DNA of 64,000 bases, from NCBI GenBank assembly GCA_027596075.1, contig JADGJC010000168.1, positions 23,408 through 87,407 on the forward strand, written 5' to 3'. Position 1 is the first letter of the stretch, and the number at the start of each line of letters is the position of its first letter. Source of the stretch: Rhizophlyctis rosea. Lineage: Eukaryota; Chytridiomycota; Chytridiomycetes; Rhizophlyctidales; Rhizophlyctidaceae. The notes under the pieces are model-generated. The model was given only the letters and a program-made list of their open reading frames with translations, was not told where the DNA came from and did not search any database. Below, one piece after another: positions 49,206 to 63,019 of this stretch. The translations under genes and the position numbers were made by a program.

Positions 49206-51701
49206 TCAAACAGTCACAAATCCCGCCCTAGCCCACAACCGCTCCGCAATCCAATCCCTCAAAGGCAGCACCCACAACCCCTGAGCAGGCCTCGCAGGCA
49301 ATCCTCCCTCGATCTTCGTCGACGGGTCGCGAGGTCCGAGTGCGTGGTGGGATTCGTGACGTCTTTGACGGGAAAATGCAAAATAAATGAGCAAACACAT
49401 CAGGAATGATTGTACATAGGGGAAAGCATGAAAGGATATACCCAGGAAAAAGAAGGGACTCACTCGCTCACAACAGCCCACACCGCCAAACATTCCAGCA
49501 CCAAACAAATCATCAACACAACCACAAACACCGCGATGGGCTTCCACACCAAGAGGCGTGATCGTCTCGTCGCGGCCAGACGGCGGAGTTGCTGGAACAA
49601 CATCGGAGGCAAAATTTGAGTGCTCCGCTAATCCAATCAAATGGTCACAGCATTTTGCAAAGTCCAAACTAGAGACTAACCTTCTCCTCCAACTTCTTCT
49701 CCAATTCCTCCACTTCAATCCTGGCTTTGACCGCCTTCTGAGTTAGGTTCTTTTCATGCGCAGTCTGTCTCTCCACTTCTCGCTGAGCCACACGGAGCGC
49801 TTCCTATGTTTTTGACATTTTCAATCAGCTTTGATACTGACGATTCCTTTAACTGAAAAAGACGCCTCAATTTACTCGCGACTTATCCAACTGCCCCAAA
49901 ATCCTCGCATGTTCCTCATGAAGACCTTGTCGCTCACGTTCAACTGACTCCCGGCGCACGAACGTCGCATTCATGTTTTCGTAGAATGTTCTACCATAGA
50001 TTGTCAAATTCCAATTTGACCACCAGAGAAACGAATCACGAAATACCAACCTCTCCTCCTCATCCGCTTGCCGAATCTTTCCCACCATCCCCTTCACCTC
50101 CTTCAGAATCTCTCTCAACGCCAAATAAACCTGATCCGACACATCCGCATGCTCCTTTGTTCTCAAATCCACCGGTTGCAAGCTTCTCCAATGCTTATGG
50201 ATAGCATGGAGGATGGACTCCTTGACGTCTTGGACACGTGGTCCGTTCTCCTCGTCCAGATCGTTGTCTTCATGTTGGGTATCGTTGTCGCTGTCCAGAG
50301 GGTCATGGAGTGGTTCGTCGTACGACAAGTCGGCAGTATCGTTGCCGAGGTCAACGCTGGGCTCGTCGAGGAACAACTCATCCTCGGCGTCGTCCCCCAG
50401 TTCATCATCGTCGTCATTGAACATACCCATCGAAACGTTTGCCTTGGTGTCCGCGAGCTCCATGAACGCGTCCTCGTCCCCAATATCATCCCCCTCCACT
50501 TCCACGTCCGCTCCCGCCGCATCGGCAATGCTGTCCAATTCGCCTTCATCTTCATCCGCCACCACTTCATCTTCGTCTCCCAATTCCCCTTCCGAACCTT
50601 CATCCAGCCGTCCCCCATTGAGGAACCGTCTTCCAAGCGGAGAAGAAGCCCCAAAGTCGACGCTCTCATGACTGAACCCGTTCTCATCCTGCTCTTGCTC
50701 GAAATCATCATCCCAATTCTCAACTTCCTCCTCCAGTTCCTGATGGGATTCCCCGACTTCCTCCTCATCATAAGGTTCGAAACCGTTTTCCGGTGCGCCA
50801 TCCTCTTCTTCTTGCTCATCCTCTTCCAGGTCGTTCTGGACCGGAAGTGTACTCCGAGGGTTGAACGATGTTTTGAATGTTGAGAACTCGAAGTCTTCAT
50901 CGTACGAGTCTGGCGGTCTCTCGTCGTCCAAGGAGGGGGGTGTTGTGGATATCTTGGTTTGACCCGTGAGAGAGGCGGTTTGCGAGGATAGCGTGGGAAG
51001 TACATTGAAGGGATCAGATGGATCAGTCTGGCCTTTGGTAATTTGGTCGGTAAACACAGGCTGTGCTGGTCGCGGCTGGTCAAGATTTGCGGGCTGCAAT
51101 GTAATTAATGAGATTACCATGCCAAATATTTGTTTCAGCCGGACTTCATCCAGTATGATTGACTCACAGGAGTAACCCGGCTCAACTTCTTGAGCGTCTG
51201 CTGCGGCGTTACATCTCTTCTTCCCGGTCTCGCTGTTGGCCCCTCGCTGCCATTTTGGGGAACAAGTGGAGGTTTTTCACCCATCACCGAACCAAACGCG
51301 GGCCCACTCTGCTTCAAGTTGCCTGCGGTGGGCGGCTTCCCAGACAATACCGGAATGTGCGAGACCGGCACTGCACCCTTCCCACCACTCGATAGACGCG
51401 ACAGAGTCTGAAGATTCTTCCTCGGTGTCCCTGGTATGTCTTTCGAACGGTCAAGGAAGGGGTTGTCGGGGTCGTCGATGGGAGAGGTTCGGCCAGATGA
51501 TGCAGTTTGCTTGGTCAGGAGCTTGGAGTCGGTGTTGGAAGAGGTGGCGGCTGAGTTTTTGAGTGCATCGGAACCGTTCGAGTTGTTGGAGTCCCAACTC
51601 GAGGCGGACACACTGCGAGGAGATTTGAGGGTAGGGATGGAAGATGGATGCGGTTGTGGTTGTGGTGGGTGACTCGAGAAGGTGAACTCTGGATCCGCCA
51701 T
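49206..51701 (-). CDS. Acidic coiled-coil protein with two C-terminal membrane helices
   Basis: Not recognised. Start ATG 51701 (MADPEFTFSSHPPQ). The first 200 residues are disordered, Ser/Pro-rich with many possible phosphosites. The second exon (about 49880-51100) is strongly acidic (for example EEDEQEEEDGAPEN), then becomes a helical domain: ILHAIHKHWRSLQP, YLALREILKEVKGMVGKIRQ and WWSNWNLTIYGRTFYENM. A coiled coil follows (EVEELEKKLEEK). After further introns the last exons give two hydrophobic helices (KPIAVFVVVLMICLVLECLA and SFLMCLLIYFAFS) and a short basic tail ending GFVTV. This is the plan of a tail-anchored scaffold or tether at the ER or nuclear envelope (inference). Confidence 0.7.
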
Positions 51702-53258
<1,557 letters not shown>

Positions 53259-53446
53259 TCACGATCGGCTTGTCACGTGATACAGCGCCCAACCCTTGGC
53301 CGCCCCATCTTCGATTTTCGGAATTTTCCCCTTCAACCATCAACCATCTTTCAGATTTTCCCACAGTTCCAAGCAAAGATAGGACTCGAACGTGTACACA
53401 TCTACAACTGACCAGGAAAGCAGACCCCAATATCTTGAAACCGACA

Positions 53447-54709
53447 ATGCCAGACGTCCAAACCCTTCCCGACATCCTCCTGCTCCTCTTCGCCAGTCCG
53501 ACCTCCTCCGTAGCCGACCTACTCAAGTGCGAGCGCGTCTGCAAACAGTGGTGTACCTTGATCCGTTCGAATCAGATCCAGATCTGGAAGCAGAAACTCG
53601 TGGACGGGTTCCCCAAGGGATGTTTGCCGGTGCTTTACGAGAACGAGCTGTGGCGGGATGCAGCTGTCTTGTGGTGGGCGTGGAGGGCGCCGTGGGTGGA
53701 GGACGAGGACGGGGAAATGTTTGCATTATCCAAAGTTGACGAAGAAGTGGAGGAAGTCAAGTTTCCAAAAACGTTGCGGAGAAGGGGCGGTGGCATTGTC
53801 AGAGACTTGGCAACTGTGATTCCTGTGTCGTGTAATGTCGTCCCGCGGAGTCTTCGGTCAGACGGCCAAATAGTCCTTCTTGTCCATTCTCGCTGCTCCG
53901 TCCCGGTTCGAATTGACGTCCTATTCGCTGAAACAAAGTCCACCGCTCGTCCAATAAGCAACGTAGCATGCGAAATAGACTACCTGCGAACCAACATCAT
54001 AGGCAAGCAGCTCAATGACGGCAACTTGGCTCTCGAAACGTGGGATACCGGCACTTCCATCACCCATCCCGCTCCCTACACCCGCGTACATGCTATATGC
54101 GGATCCCAAGTCCTCGTTTACCCAAACGCCGAAGCACTGAAATGCAAAGTAATCTCTCTAGATGATCGGACATCTGCGACCGTGACTCTGGATTCGAAGC
54201 AGTCGGGCGCCATCAACCAGACCTTCCTCGCCTACATCGCTCCTCGGTTTGATCCGGACGACACAACCTTCCACCTTATCCTACTCAGCCTACTCAACAA
54301 ACAACAGATCGCTTCCTTCTTTTTACAAGGGAACAGAACAACTCCTCCAATCATTTACATGACGAGATTCAACATCTTCTGCGACTACGACGACAAATGC
54401 TGGGTTTTCGATTTCAACCTCACACTCATGTACAAGCTACCAAAATTTCTCAACACCGGAAGATACGTATCGATCCTGCGAGGAGCGACCGATTTCGGGT
54501 TGATATTTTTGAAGCATTTGTCAGCGTCGGATTTTCTGTGGATCCTGGATGGGAAGACGAGGGTTTGCCGACATGTTCCACTTCCTTGCGATGGCATGCT
54601 GCGTAAAGTAGTTTCCGAAATGCAACTGCACTTAATGGTTACCATTTTACTACCATCGAGTATCCTCTTGATGATGCTGAGAATAGGACCGGTGAGGGAG
54701 GTGTGGTGA
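53447..54709 (+). CDS. F-box protein
   Basis: Single exon, 420 residues, start chosen at ATG 53447 because the F-box begins immediately: MPDVQTLPDILLLLFASPTS, then ADLLKCERVCKQWCTLIRSN. The remainder consists of beta-strand-like alternating segments (for example IVLLVHSRCSVPVRIDVLF and FHLILLSLLNKQQIASFFL), compatible with a propeller-like substrate domain though no WD or Kelch motif is visible. The open frame reaches back to 53255, but the upstream part overlaps the NAT9 3' end. Fourth F-box gene in the window. Confidence 0.75.
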   Translation: MPDVQTLPDILLLLFASPTSSVADLLKCERVCKQWCTLIRSNQIQIWKQKLVDGFPKGCLPVLYENELWRDAAVLWWAWRAPWVEDEDGEMFALSKVDEEVEEVKFPKTLRRRGGGIVRDLATVIPVSCNVVPRSLRSDGQIVLLVHSRCSVPVRIDVLFAETKSTARPISNVACEIDYLRTNIIGKQLNDGNLALETWDTGTSITHPAPYTRVHAICGSQVLVYPNAEALKCKVISLDDRTSATVTLDSKQSGAINQTFLAYIAPRFDPDDTTFHLILLSLLNKQQIASFFLQGNRTTPPIIYMTRFNIFCDYDDKCWVFDFNLTLMYKLPKFLNTGRYVSILRGATDFGLIFLKHLSASDFLWILDGKTRVCRHVPLPCDGMLRKVVSEMQLHLMVTILLPSSILLMMLRIGPVREVW

Positions 54710-55090
54710 GTACTATTGGCGGAAATTGGGACAGTAATTTTTAGCAAGCGTAATAGGAATGGGCCCTGTCGTAGGCGAGGCAGGGATGGGACCGGTCTGG
54801 TTCATTAGTATGTTGCCATTGCTAGCTGTGTGATACGCGTTCGTTGTTTTGCAAGATTCCATGACACCAAATCAACAGAACTACCGAAAACTGGAATTGG
54901 TGGGCTACTTTCAATGTTGAAGATCCCTCGTGCGAAGAGAGTATTGAATGCTTTCTGGAACATTTAGCCAGGCGTCGCATTTGCTGAAGGCTGGGAAGGT
55001 TTTCCGGCATGGGCCTTTCCCCTCCGGAATAACTTGTTATGCAAGAAACGGATTATCATACATCTCCAGGCATGAACCTCTCGTCCCGTT
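54710..55090. other. Intergenic stretch between convergent genes
   Basis: 3' flanks of the F-box gene and the carrier gene. No gene is seen. Confidence 0.4.
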
Positions 55091-56471
55091 TCATGATGCT
55101 GTACTCGGTACAGACGACACCTCCCGCTTACCCTTCCCCAACAAAAACCGCAACAGAATCATAGAATACACCAAGATCTCGTCCTTACACATGAACAAAA
55201 TGGCTTGGCATAGAACCGCTGCAATAGTACGTATGAGCTTTCAAGCGACAGTTGTGCACCCCAGGTTGCTCATTAAGAGCGCCTCACCTTTTGTTATTTG
55301 CGCCTCCATACCCTTTAAAGTCATTGATTGTCAGTATTCAGTTGGCCCACGGTTGAAGACGATCTTCCAAGCGTACCTTGAACCATCCAGCAATCCCCTC
55401 CGTCGCCAAAACTTTCCGCAATACATCCGGCGCACTCTTATATGTGATCGACTGCCTCTCATCATCTGATAATAGCCCGTTCTCCATTTTGGGTGGCGCC
55501 CACTGCAGCCGGACTTTAGCCATAATATATGGATCTGCGTTGGATGGCCCATTGTTCAGCTTAAATCTTAGGACGCGTAACGTGCTGACGCCGATCCTAA
55601 CTCACATGTCACAACCGTTGCGAGTGTTTTCGACAATGCTCCAAGAATGAAGTTCTGTCCCGCGGTTAATCGTCCGTCGGGGTTGTTCGCCCGTCTGAGC
55701 CAGATTGTTTTGGTCCGTTCGAACATGCCATACGTTATGGCTGCGGCTATGTATTAGCCATTTTCCCGAATCACGCCTTATGAACTACCAAATACTGACC
55801 AGGGTTCACACAAAGCACCAGTGATGCACGCAAACCCTTCCATAGTCCCTGCATCCCTTCCTCATACCGTATTCGCTTCATCGTTTCGAAGAATGATACT
55901 TGTTCTTGCTTCAATGTCGTTTGCTGTCTGCAATCATTACAAGATTGATTATCAAAGGAGATCAATTCTCAGAAAGCAAGTCCCCGAAAACACACCTCGT
56001 TGTCACCACCGAGATAGGCAATGTGAAAAGTTGACTGATAGCCCCAGCCATCGCACCAAGGACTAACTCCATAGCAGTCGAAATCTCACCCGGGAACCGT
56101 CGGGAGTACTCCCCACGCACTCTTGCGTAGATGTAGAAATACGCAAAGGAGTTGACGACGGTTCCAAAAAGTCCTGCCCCCAATCCGGAGTATAACCCCG
56201 CCACGCCTTCCTGTTTTAGAATTTTGAAGAACGCATCAAGGGTGGAAGTGTACGACTGGCTGGGGTGGAGGGATTGGAGTGTCTTTGATTGAACTTGGAG
56301 GCGGGTTTTTATGCTGTTGAAAAGAAGGAAATATGAAATTCCGACTGGTATGAAAAAGATAACTTGTAAGGGTGCTTACACGTCTAGCGGGAAGACGATG
56401 GTGTTTGCTACTACTGCCCCAAGAACTCCCGATGTTGCATCTGCCAGTGGTGGGAGCTTGCTGGCTGCCAT
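55091..56471 (-). CDS. ANT1: Peroxisomal adenine nucleotide carrier (Ant1 / PMP34-like, SLC25 family)
   Basis: Mitochondrial-carrier-family protein; its closest resemblance is to peroxisomal ATP/AMP carriers. Start ATG 56471 (MAASKLPPLADATSGVLGAV). The three carrier repeats show signatures FPLDV followed after an intron by IKTRLQVQ, LPISVVTTRQQ (split by an intron) and YPYIMAKVRLQW. Repeat linkers contain GLYSGLGAGLFGTVVNSFAY, GLWKGLRASLVLCVNPA and GIAGWFKGMEAQITKAVL. The last exon continues QAILFMCKDEILVYSMI and ends SSVPSTAS with stop at 55091. Seven or so exons. The family is certain; the peroxisomal assignment is from the repeat sequences and is less so. Confidence 0.88.
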
Positions 56472-57592
56472 CTTTGTTTGTTCAAAGAATACAACGTTTA
56501 ACTCATATAGTGAATACGCAGTGGAACGAGATTTAGTGGTGAAGATGGCTTCCGCTGGGACTGGGAACTTGGGAACGTGAGAAAATGCCGAGAAATATGA
56601 GTGAGATTGTTTGCCAAATCTGACGCGCTTGTCACGTGAAAGTGTCTATTTATCGATCGACCCTTGTTTCAAAAATAGCTTCCTCAAGTGACACCACCAC
56701 CAGCTCACGTAACGCGTGACGTTGTAACGGATTCTGGGATCACTGTCGATCAATTGCACAAGCTGCCGATCATTCACAAAAAGTTTGTTGGAAACAGCAA
56801 CACTGCGACTGTGGTCTCCATTCCTCCTCCTGATGAACAGTCAAAACAGCCCATAAGCCTAGGCCATCATGGCAAAGTTCACCCATGGATGTCCGGTTGG
56901 ATACGTTCATAGTGGAGGATTTTTTATATATACGACATCGTTTGTTCTCATGCCCCCAAAGGAAATCTGCAAAGCTGGATCAAATACAAGAGGATGACAT
57001 TGGCAGGACGTCCCTGGTGTAATTTATGTCCACCTCTTGTCCATCCTGCAAAGGACCCATCTGGCAACAACAACACCATTGGTATAACACCCGCTTGCAG
57101 TAACGTAGCCGGACGTTACGGGACAAAGTTGACGGATCAAGCAAAGGCCTAGATTCTGTCAAAACTGTACGGAAGATACTTTAAGTCCGTGTAAATAACA
57201 CCAGAGTGTAGCTGGACCATTATTGAGGAAGGGGTTGTTCCAGACTCGGAGGTGCATCTGCTGAGTCAGCTTCCCTTCGATTGCATTCTGGTCGTTATCT
57301 CCAAATTGCGGGTACGCCATTCAGAAGGCAACTAGACCGGAGGTTGGAACGGCGTTCCATTCCATTCACTCACGTTTTGGACCCGATGTCGGCAAGGCAA
57401 GTGCGGAATTGATCAGTCCTATGACGTTGATTTGAGGGTCCGATGTCAGAGTTTGGGAGCTACCCTTGTCTGGATGGCTGATCTGGTGCATTCTTGGCGT
57501 TCTTGACGAGTTAAATGGGTTTTTGCTGTTCAATTTACGAATTTGACAACATTGGAATAACATATGCTTCCCGTCTTATATAGACTCTGTTG
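56472..57592. other. Divergent intergenic region, 1.1 kb
   Basis: Between the carrier gene and the histidine kinase, transcribed away from each other. A TA-rich patch at about 56922-56934 could be a promoter element. No gene or RNA is recognised. Confidence 0.45.
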
Positions 57593-60500
57593 ATGATGTC
57601 TACAGAATTGACAAAAGATTCGTTGGTGATGTTGTCAGCAGCCCCGGTCACCAGTATGGAGGCTCCAGATTACTTTGCTGTAATGGGTGATCCCGCCGTC
57701 ATATTGGACGGTGATAACGTGATAGTGCGAGCAAATCTTGCATTCCTGCGGGATATATCAGGAACGATACACGAGAGCAGGTATGAAAATGTCTATAGCG
57801 CACAAACATTTGCACTCACCGAAATTGTTCTGACGATACGTCAACAGATCGTTTACGAATAACTTCATACACTCAGATGATTTGGCAGCAGTCACATCTG
57901 TGTTAGCCACATTCCGAAACTCCCCATCCCCTTCGACAGCCCTCCCAGCAACCACATATGCACCTTTTGCTAATGAGGACCCAACTCTAAAGCCAATCCG
58001 AGCACGCTTCCAAACTCTCACCCTAACTACGCCAATTCCTCGCTGGGTGACACATGAGTGGACCATATCACAACATCCTACTACCCGTTTCCTCTACCTT
58101 GTTGGCCGCCCGATCGACACGGACGAAGCTCGTGACATCTCGAAAGCTGCCCAATTCGAAGACTTCTTTGAAAATGCACCTATAGCACTGCATTGGCTCT
58201 CGGGGGAAGGCATCGTGTTGTGGGCGAACAAAACCGAGCTTGACTTCCTGGGCTACACAAAGGAAGAGTACATTGGCCAGAAAATCAGTAAATTCTGCCC
58301 GGACGAGGCTGTTGTCGTTGAGATTTTCAAAACCCTGGGTTCGGGAAATACAATCCACGACGTGCCCGTCAGGGTGAGACATAAGGACGGGACGATCAAG
58401 AACATTCTGGTGGACAGCAACGTCAACTATCACCCGGATGGAACGTTTCATCATACGAGGTGTTTCATCAGAGATGATACTGCGCGAAAATTGAAGGAAG
58501 AGAAGTTCAAAGTGCAGTTGGAGGCGGCGGAGAATGCGACGAAGTTGAAAGATAATTTCTTGCAGAGTGTTGCACATGATCTGAGGTGAGATTCGATGAT
58601 CGGTTTGCTAAAGTTTGGCGGGAACCAGCATTTGCGCCCCTGCTCGCACATATCACTCACTCTAATAATTCTTCAAACAGAACACCCATGCAAGCCCTCC
58701 TAGGCAACCTCCAACTCCTCTCCTCCACCCCGCTAAACGACACCCAAACCGAATACACAGAAACAATCCTAGCAGCCGGGACCGACCTGTGCCGCATGCT
58801 CGACAACATCGTCGACGCCATCAAAGATGACGAAAAACACGACTCCAAATCAATCTTCTCGTTCAGCGTTCAACCCTTTGACCTGAAAGCCGAAATTGAG
58901 GGCGTAATTAAACGCATGGCGGCGCTAGTGCATGATGAGGAGGTGGTGGTTAGCTTGGCGTGGCATGGAAGTACGGCGTCCAAGTTGCCCAGACTGGTGA
59001 AGGGGGATGCGGTGGGGATTAGGAGGGTGTTGATGAATTTGGTGGGGAATGCGATTAGGTTTACTACCAAGGGGTTCATTACAGGTGGGGTTGTTAAAAA
59101 GCTCAAAGAAGATCATCGCTGTGCCTTGAGATTGTGACTCATGCATCTATTGGTTTCCTGATACATAGTCACGGTAAAATTCGATCGAACGGATGCCCAA
59201 GGACGGTTCTTCAAAATCAGTGTGATTGACACGGGAATGGGTATCGCAGAGGAGGATTTGCCTATGGTGTGGAAAAAGTACTGGCAGAAGCCGCCAGCGC
59301 CGGGGAAGGGCAATCAACAAGTTTCGGGTGTTTTGGGAACCGGTGGGGTGGGGCTCGGGTTGCATATCAGCAAAATGTTGGTAGAGGTGAGTTCCTGTGA
59401 TACCTACGTCTTAGTTTGATTGTAGAATGTATGCTCATGGAATACGTTGACAGGCCATGGGAGGACAGATTGGGGTGGAGAGCAGTCAAGTTCCTGGGCG
59501 GGCGGGCTCAACATTCTGGGTCAAACTGCCGTTGGAAGTGCAAACAGACCAGTCTCCGGAGGAGCCCGAACGAGTTCTAGGCAGACAATCACGAGCCCCG
59601 AGCACGACCGAGGAACGCCCAGTCTTCGACATTACACCTTCAGGAAGTTCCCGCTTGCCCCAATCCACATCAGGACGGATTAGGGACTGGATCGCGACTG
59701 CCGAAAATTCACATCCACCTCCGGACAATGCCTCTGTGTTTAGCGAGGGCGTGCCACCATCTCAGACATACAGGGATAGAAGGGCACGATTGAGCCGGCA
59801 ATCCAGCTTCGATGCTAGCGCGGACCCCCATACCCAAGCAAGATCGGCTGCCGTGGACCCAACCGTGGCGATACAAGCCATCATGAAGCAGAGTCAAGCT
59901 GCGATTGAGAATATCGTACGGATGAGTGGGACGACTCGGGGATATGCACCACCGATTGAGGAGATGGATGACCATCGGAACGGAGTCATGCATCAGCAGC
60001 AGTACTTAGGGGGCAGTCAAGGGCGCATGTCACCTGATTTTGTGGTTTCGCAGGCACCGGATCAGGGAAGTGCTCGGCAGCATTATTATAGTGGGTATGG
60101 ACGGTCCTCACCAGATTTGGTAGCACCACAACCGCAATCGCACGGGCAGTCGCATTTCTATGTGCCGCAGGGTGGTCCACAACCTTATCACGCACCTTCT
60201 TCGTCTCATGGTAATACTATCTTTCAAGAGTTGGGCAGTCATCGGTCATCACCCCCTGTGAACGACCGATATCAGCAACCTCCTGTCTACCATAGGTCAT
60301 TCCAGAATGTGAATGACCGGCCCGAAGTGCTTCAACCTCAGCGATCTCAGCCTTATCTTCCCACGTTCCAATATAGTGGTCACAGCCCGCGAAGTGATTC
60401 ACCGCCAGACGCCTATTCGCGTCATTCACAGCAACAATCAACACCACCCGAGGCACGCAGACCGTGTGACACCGCTCCAAATTACATGTCTCATCCCTTA

Positions 60501-61382
60501 CCCCATCCGGACACTCGTCGCAGCTCGTTACGATCTCAACCGGATATGGCAGATAGTGGCAGTCACGGGGGTGGAAGATCACGTTCTGCATCACAAGTAC
60601 CTCAATCCACTTTGATTGATCGTCCTCAAGACTATCGACCACCTCCCGTTCCCGGAACGCAGTCAACCTACCTCCCATCCCCGCTGTCCCCACAAAACAT
60701 GCAACAGGGCTATTCAACGCCCCAGCAGCAACAACAGCAGCAACAACCGCGGTCACAACCAGACTACCCACCCCGTGCACCGGACACGGAACCCTCCTAC
60801 TTCGCCCTAACCGACCCTCCGAACCCCACCTCAACCCCACAAATTCTCATGCCCCCACCAACTACCTCAACAAACCAGAACATCTCCCTCCTAACCAACC
60901 ACCCTCTCCGCGTCCTAGTCGTCGAAGACAACGCCCTCTGCCAACGGGTCGTGACTCAGATTCTTAAGAAACTCGGTTGCACGATTGATACGGCCGCGGA
61001 CGGAGTGGAGTGCATCAAAGCATGGGAGAAGGAAGTGGCGGAAAGAGGCGGGTGGGATGTGATATTGATGGATGTAAGGATGCCGAATATGGATGGGATT
61101 ACGGCTACAAGGGTGTTGAGGGAACGCGGGTGTGCGGTGCCGATTGTGGCGGTTACGGCGGAGAGGGGGGAGGCGGAGAGGTTTGCTTGTTTGAATTGTG
61201 GGATGGTGAGTGTATTGGCTTTGTCGTGTTTTCCTTTCGGGTTTTTCGGTTCAGACATTTGCGTTGTGCAGTTTACTGATCCGGCCCTTCTCTCATTTTT
61301 ATAGAACGCTTTCCTTTCCAAACCGGTGCTTGTCAATGATCTTGTGGCTAGACTGGTGGAGTTCGGATTGGCAAAGAAGTGA
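57593..61382 (+). CDS. PAS-PAS hybrid histidine kinase with receiver domain
   Basis: Soluble two-component hybrid kinase. Start at ATG 57593 or 57596. PAS 1 (about 57660-58130) begins FAVMGDPAVILDGDNVIVRA and is interrupted by one intron. PAS 2 reads FEDFFENAPIALHWLSGEGI, then KTELDFLGYTKEEYIGQKIS. The phospho-acceptor box FLQSVAHDLRTPMQALLG is formed across an intron at 58586-58680. ATP-binding boxes: LMNLVGNAIRF (N), VIDTGMGIAEEDLP (G1), GVGLGLHISKMLVE (G2). A long disordered linker (about 59530-60880), rich in Ser, Pro and Gln with a polyGln run, precedes the receiver: RVLVVEDNALCQRVV, the phospho-Asp segment VILMDVRMPNMDG, AVTAERGE, and after an intron FLSKPVLVNDLV. All catalytic residues are intact. 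No membrane segment is seen, so it senses internally. Confidence 0.94.
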
Positions 61383-62138
61383 GGTAGCAGTATGGGCTGC
61401 GTGGAGCAAAGTTGGTCTACCGGGTCCGCTGGAGGGAGTTGTATGGATACAGCAGCCACATAAGCTTGTCGATATCAAGTTGTACTTTGTTCTCATCTTT
61501 TTTGTATATGTTTTTACTTTCTTCATTTGTTATTGATGGGTTCGTGGGATGGAATGGGATGAGCATTTTACCCTTGCAAATATACCTGAACTAAGTTGTA
61601 TAATTGTACTTGGTAACTGGCATTCTGGAAGGGAGGCAGAACATGTCTGGTGAGTGCGTGCATGATTGTCGAGCTCACTTCCCACATTCGCAAACGCACC
61701 AACTTCATCAGCCATTTTGGCACTGTGACATATGCCTGCGCTTTGAGGTGGCAATGAAAATCCATACATTTGGAGGGTTCTGGTTGCCTAATGCACAATT
61801 GATCAATGGCTCAGGCGACTGTTTTGGAAGGCCACTTTGAGACAATCCTGACTACTTTGATACCTTTACCATTCACCAAGTAGTCTTCAATGACACGAGA
61901 TATGCCTGACTCGACTGCCGCAAAACCTTCGGTCGCTTGTGAATGGCATATATCTGACGACATCCTACCTCTATCTGCGCTATTCCATCCATCTCAGTCA
62001 TTTCGTCGACTGAGCCAAGTGCAGGTGCAATTCAAATTGGCTCAGTTGGTTACGCATTGACCCAAACTTCCATCTAAGCTATCGCAGGTAGGTTACGGTC
62101 ATTATTCTGACAACGTTAGCCACGTTCATGGAACATTT
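61383..62138. other. Gene-free stretch
   Basis: 3' flank of the histidine kinase; short ORFs only. Confidence 0.4.
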
Positions 62139-62600
62139 GTGCCTGCTTCATATCGATGGCATCAGCCTGTTGCACTAGCGTCGATCTGCCCGTTCGGCCT
62201 GCTCCGTTTGCTTCTCCCTTCCAAACCACTGTGGTCAGTCCCATATACTAAGCAATTCGGAATCCCATATACCAAGCAATTCAGAACATCATACACTGAC
62301 CAATTCAAAAACACGAATATCAACTTCTCTTGTGGCACATGTGCAACATCAGCACCGTCAGTGGAGCGTGGGTGAGTTCAAGGTATCCCACCTGTGCCGG
62401 TTCCATATCGATGGCATTAGCCTAAATCTACTGCCATTCAGCTGCCCCCGTTCAGCCCATGCTGTTGGCTGCACACAAACTTCGCTAGGGGCACATGTAT
62501 CACCTGTGTCGGCACCATATTGAGGGCACCAACGTCAAGCTACCCGTTCAGCCTGTGCCGTTGGCTTCTCCCTTCCCCGACACCCTGCTCAGTCTCTTGT
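62139..62600. repeat. Imperfect repeat field
   Basis: Three related segments begin near 62139, 62393 and 62502. They share blocks such as catatcgatggcat, cccgttcagcc and ttggcttctcccttcc. Nested between the first two is a 24-base tandem repeat in three copies (62243-62266, 62267-62290, 62291-62314), with core ATATACyAAGCAATTC. The units are diverged and have no coding capacity. Confidence 0.6.
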
Positions 62601-62649
62601 TTCACACCGTTTAGAGACATAAATGCAACACTCTTTTGCCGAAAAACGT

Positions 62650-62738
62650 GCGAGATTGGCTCAGTTGGTAGAGCGTAGGTCTCATAATCGAGAGTTCAAG
62701 TCATCCTAAGGTCGTGAGTTCGATCCTCACATCTCGCA
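62650..62738 (+). tRNA. Elongator tRNA-Met (anticodon CAT) with intron
   Basis: The acceptor stem GCGAGAT (62650-62656) pairs with ATCTCGC (62731-62737), discriminator A at 62738. D arm: GGCTCAGTTGGTAGAGC. The anticodon loop is CTCATA plus A, with CAT as anticodon at about 62682-62684. A roughly 16-base intron follows position 37. The stem has the U-U closing pair also found in yeast elongator Met tRNA. T arm: TCGTGAGTTCGATCCTCAC. It looks functional. Confidence 0.92.
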
Positions 62739-63019
62739 ATGGTTTTGTAGGATGCAAGCACCATTTTGTCTTCAACCCCTCCTCTTTTCTTGTGATCCAG
62801 CTGACTCAGCACTATGCTGAGTTTTTTATGCTCATCTCCCACAATGTGAATGAAAATTCAGCAGTAGCACAGTCAGCACTTTGTACATCCAGATTATGAT
62901 GCCGCGGAAGAGGACGGATGGAATGAGCGGGACCCCATTAGGACTGTTCTAGGTAGAGCCCACTATCACCTGAGGACCACCATATCACTCCATGACCCAC
63001 TGCCGAAGCGCACAGACCT
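62739..63019. other. Spacer downstream of tRNA-Met
   Basis: No gene seen. A T-run at about 62824-62829 could end the tRNA transcript. Confidence 0.35.

Noticed and set aside
50068..50883. Forward ORF of 271 codons
   Set aside because: Antisense of the acidic exon of the coiled-coil membrane protein; its Arg/Leu/Ile bias follows from Asp/Glu codons read backwards.
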